Shown: positions 54,010 to 56,370 of the stretch, one piece after another | Layout: each line of letters begins with the position of its first letter | Numbering within the stretch: position 1 is the stretch's first letter | From: an uncultured Collinsella sp. | GTDB lineage: Bacteria; Actinomycetota; Coriobacteriia; Coriobacteriales; Coriobacteriaceae | Assembly: GCA_900754745.1 (NCBI GenBank) | Contig: CAAEEB010000075.1 | Span: forward strand, 1 to 56,370 | DNA length: 56,370 nucleotides | Direction of reading: 5' to 3' | Made by a program: the position numbers and the translations under genes | The notes under the pieces: model-generated | What the model was told of the DNA's origin: nothing | What the model saw: the letters and a program-made list of their open reading frames with translations, nothing else | The model's database searches: none

Positions 54010-56370
54010 TTATGCCTCACCTCCTTTGGAGTGCTTGCCGAGCGGGGCGGTGTCCCCGTCGTTTCCGTTTACGTTGTCAACGCCGTCGGCATCTTGAACC
54101 TTACGATGCGCACCGATATGCGGCAGACGGCTCGTGGGCTGTTCGCTGTCCTTGGTGCCCCGCTCGCTGGCGTTGAGACCAAACATGCGACGGGCGGCAG
54201 GGATGGCAGCCGTGTGCTCGCGCATCTCGCGGCGAAGGTCCTCGTCCGAAAGCGCCGAGATGCGCATCTGGGTATTGAGGCTCGCGCGGATATATTCGAT
54301 ATTGATAAGCCAGCCGCAGATGGCAATGACCGAGACAATCCAGATGACCAGCAGGATGATCTTGCCGTTATTGTCGATATCGAGCACTGTCGAAAGCACA
54401 AAGAGCAGAACCTGCACGCCTACCACAGCGGCAAAACCGCCCTTGATGTAGTAGGGGTAGCGATGCTCAAACGCCACGGCATGGTCGAGCACCTCGCGAC
54501 GGTACGAATCGGAATCGAGCACGACGCGCATGGCCGTGCGCAGCGAATAGCGCTGGCGCGGCAGGTCGTTGGACTCGCAGATCATGAGGCCCGTCGTGGA
54601 AAGCTGCTTATCAAAGAGCAGGTTGAGGTTGAGCAGCAACGGGCGCAGCTGCAGACCGATAAAGAGCGCGATGATAAGGAACACGCCCAGGATGCACAGG
54701 TTAAACAGGTAGTTGAACGAATACATGCCACCGACGGTCTCGCGCAGCAGGTTGATGCCATAGGTGAAGGGCAGCAGCGGGTGCAGCCACTGGAAGAAGC
54801 CGGGCATCATCTCGATGGGATACATACCCGACGAGCCGGGAATCTGCACAATGACGAGGATGACGCCAATTGCCTTACCGATATGCTTAAACGTGGTGGA
54901 CAACGCATAGATGATGTTGACGTAGGTGAACGAGATAGCGATGCCGCCCAGCACAAAGAGCAGCGGATTGACGCACTGAACGCCAATGACCAGGTCGCCC
55001 ACCGTAACGATAATGGCCTGGAACGCGCCCAGGATCACCAGCAGCAACCAGCGGCCAAAGTAGCCCTGACGCGCCGTAAAGCTACCGATGCCCTCGCGGT
55101 CGACCTCGAGTTTGTAGATAGCGATGAGCACATAGCCGCCTACCCACAGCGCCAGATTGGTGTAGAAGGGCGCGATGCCCGAGCCAAAGCTCTTGACCGG
55201 ATAGATGGACTTGGACGTCAGCTCAACCGGAGATGCCATGAAATCTGCCACGTCATCGACGTCGACGTCCATGAGGTCGGCTAACTCGCCCATAGACTCA
55301 GAGGTCTGCAGCGCCGCAATGTCATTGGCGGCGGTCGCGAGCTTGTCCTGAACCTTGGCAAGGGAGGTGTCGGTTTGGGACAGCGTGGTCTTTGCCTGCT
55401 TGAGCGTGGCGTCGAGCTGCGCCAGCGTGCCGCGCGCGCTCGCTATCGTGGGGGTCATACCCGACACAATGCCGGTCAAATCGCCCGAAACGGCGGCAAA
55501 GGAGTCAAGCGCGCCCGAAGCCTTCGGCAGTGCGTTCTGCCCCAGATCGGTCTGAGCCTGACCGAGGTTAGCCGTACCGGTCTGAATTGCCGCGTTAAGC
55601 GCGTTGCTCGCGTTCGAGATTGCCGTAGCGTCGTTTGCCATGGCGCTCGACTGTGCAGAAAGGCCATCCTTAATGCTCTGCAGCTTCTGGTTTTGCTCGC
55701 GAAGCGAATTGATGGTCGACGCGATGAGCGCGTCGGCGTTCTCCGATCCCGTCGACGTATCGTTAGCGAGAATCTGCAGGCGCTCGATGACAGCGCTGTT
55801 GTGGTCAATCGTCGCCTGAAGGGATTCGAGCGAGTTGTCGATTCGGGTGGTCGTGGACGTAACCGTACCGGTAAGCCTGCCAATCGCGGCGTTCGCAGAA
55901 GCCGATGTCTTACTCAGCACGATGCTGCCCTCCGAAAGTGCCTTGGAGAGCGAGGTGATGGACTTGCCAGCCGTGGTGCGAGCTTCGCCCAGCAGATCAT
56001 TACCCTGAGCGATTGCCTGCGTTAGCGAAGGCGCCTGTCCCTGCAGGCCCGCCAACGCAGCATCGGCCGAAGCAATCGAGCTGCTTGTCTTGTCGATGGC
56101 GGCGTTCATGTCGCCGATGGAATCACGTACTTCGCCCAGGGTATCAGACGCCTCGGACACCGAGCCCGCCAGCGAATCCTGGGTCTGGGTTGCCTTGTCT
56201 TTAAGGTCGATGCCAGCATCTTTGGCAATGCCCGCGACGGTCTCGCCCACCGTGGAGACAAATTCCGAGTTGATCTGCTCCTCGATGGTGTTGGCACCGG
56301 TATCGGTGACCTTGGGCGCAATGGCGCTCTTTTTCTCGTTGACGTAATAGGTGAGCTTCGGCTGATGGTA
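54010..56370 (-). CDS. YhgE/Pip-family membrane protein (second of tandem pair; N-terminus beyond right edge)
   Basis: The frame is open to the window edge; the first visible residues YHQPKLTYYVNEKKSAIAPKVTDTGANTIE match the Pip N-terminal domain, so the true start lies outside. A long helical region follows (TQDSLAGSVSEASDTLGEVRDSIGDMNAAI), then membrane helices with YPVKSFGSGIAPFYTNLALWVGGYVLI and IPGSSGMYPIEMMPGFFQWLHPLLPFTYGINLLRETVGG. Unlike its partner it has a further C-terminal part of about 190 residues with two extra helices and a charged, Gly/Asp-rich tail. TAA at 54012-54010 abuts the next ATG, with GGAGGTGAGG as ribosome site. Confidence 0.86.
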   Translation of the reverse strand, partial: YHQPKLTYYVNEKKSAIAPKVTDTGANTIEEQINSEFVSTVGETVAGIAKDAGIDLKDKATQTQDSLAGSVSEASDTLGEVRDSIGDMNAAIDKTSSSIASADAALAGLQGQAPSLTQAIAQGNDLLGEARTTAGKSITSLSKALSEGSIVLSKTSASANAAIGRLTGTVTSTTTRIDNSLESLQATIDHNSAVIERLQILANDTSTGSENADALIASTINSLREQNQKLQSIKDGLSAQSSAMANDATAISNASNALNAAIQTGTANLGQAQTDLGQNALPKASGALDSFAAVSGDLTGIVSGMTPTIASARGTLAQLDATLKQAKTTLSQTDTSLAKVQDKLATAANDIAALQTSESMGELADLMDVDVDDVADFMASPVELTSKSIYPVKSFGSGIAPFYTNLALWVGGYVLIAIYKLEVDREGIGSFTARQGYFGRWLLLVILGAFQAIIVTVGDLVIGVQCVNPLLFVLGGIAISFTYVNIIYALSTTFKHIGKAIGVILVIVQIPGSSGMYPIEMMPGFFQWLHPLLPFTYGINLLRETVGGMYSFNYLFNLCILGVFLIIALFIGLQLRPLLLNLNLLFDKQLSTTGLMICESNDLPRQRYSLRTAMRVVLDSDSYRREVLDHAVAFEHRYPYYIKGGFAAVVGVQVLLFVLSTVLDIDNNGKIILLVIWIVSVIAICGWLINIEYIRASLNTQMRISALSDEDLRREMREHTAAIPAARRMFGLNASERGTKDSEQPTSRLPHIGAHRKVQDADGVDNVNGNDGDTAPLGKHSKGGEA

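Overview
The window looks like chromosomal DNA of a high-GC, gut-type actinobacterium of the Coriobacteriia, most like Collinsella. This is inferred from base composition, gene content (kdp, feo, lar, GPH symporter, HPr, no respiratory genes) and many very long intergenic hairpins; no marker gene was compared. About 41 coding features are supported, most on the minus strand. I saw no rRNA, tRNA, CRISPR array, integrase or transposase.

Layout. 1-361: start of an Old Yellow Enzyme-type oxidoreductase running off the left edge. 607-8871: complete K+ uptake locus, kdpFABC (minus) divergent from kdpDE (plus), including a 28-residue KdpF, with an 82-bp palindromic repeat at each outer end. 8968-10185: GltD-like oxidoreductase. 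10288-25399: a minus-strand pectin/galacturonate locus: LacI regulator, uxaC, uxaB, uxaA, GPH symporter, GH28, a pectin methylesterase fused to an alpha/beta hydrolase, SGNH esterase, GH105 and a TIM-barrel protein. The enzymes lack signal peptides, so imported oligogalacturonides are probably cut inside the cell and passed through galacturonate, tagaturonate and altronate to 2-keto-3-deoxygluconate. Three promoters carry paired palindromes built on GTGAACGTTCAC. 25544-28875: iron uptake (two FeoA, FeoB, Cys-rich FeoB partner). 29064-31197: an HPr with Asp at position 46, and an APC permease. 31351-36211: EbgA/EbgC-like beta-galactosidase with a divergent LacI regulator and three CAACCGGTTG operators. 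36516-39195: aspS and serB. 39310-43927: a split lactate-racemase locus (larB, larC, tetR on plus; larA and a LarD-like channel on minus). 44302-48686: ppc and hisS. 48991-51620: transporter remnant, M20 amidohydrolase, EamA transporter. 51820-56370: two tandem YhgE/Pip membrane proteins, the second cut by the right edge.

The most unusual content is between genes. Two elements of about 127 nt (41718-41844, 44152-44278) flank larD-larA. They share one architecture: outer stem, asymmetric internal loop, inner stem and a CGAAG-capped hairpin. Their unpaired bases are nearly identical while their paired bases are almost completely different, as expected of a conserved folded RNA or DNA element. 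A second array (36213-36430) has hairpins repeating every 61-62 bp. Two further elements of about 200 bp are bounded by inverted repeats (24097-24294, 29416-29623).
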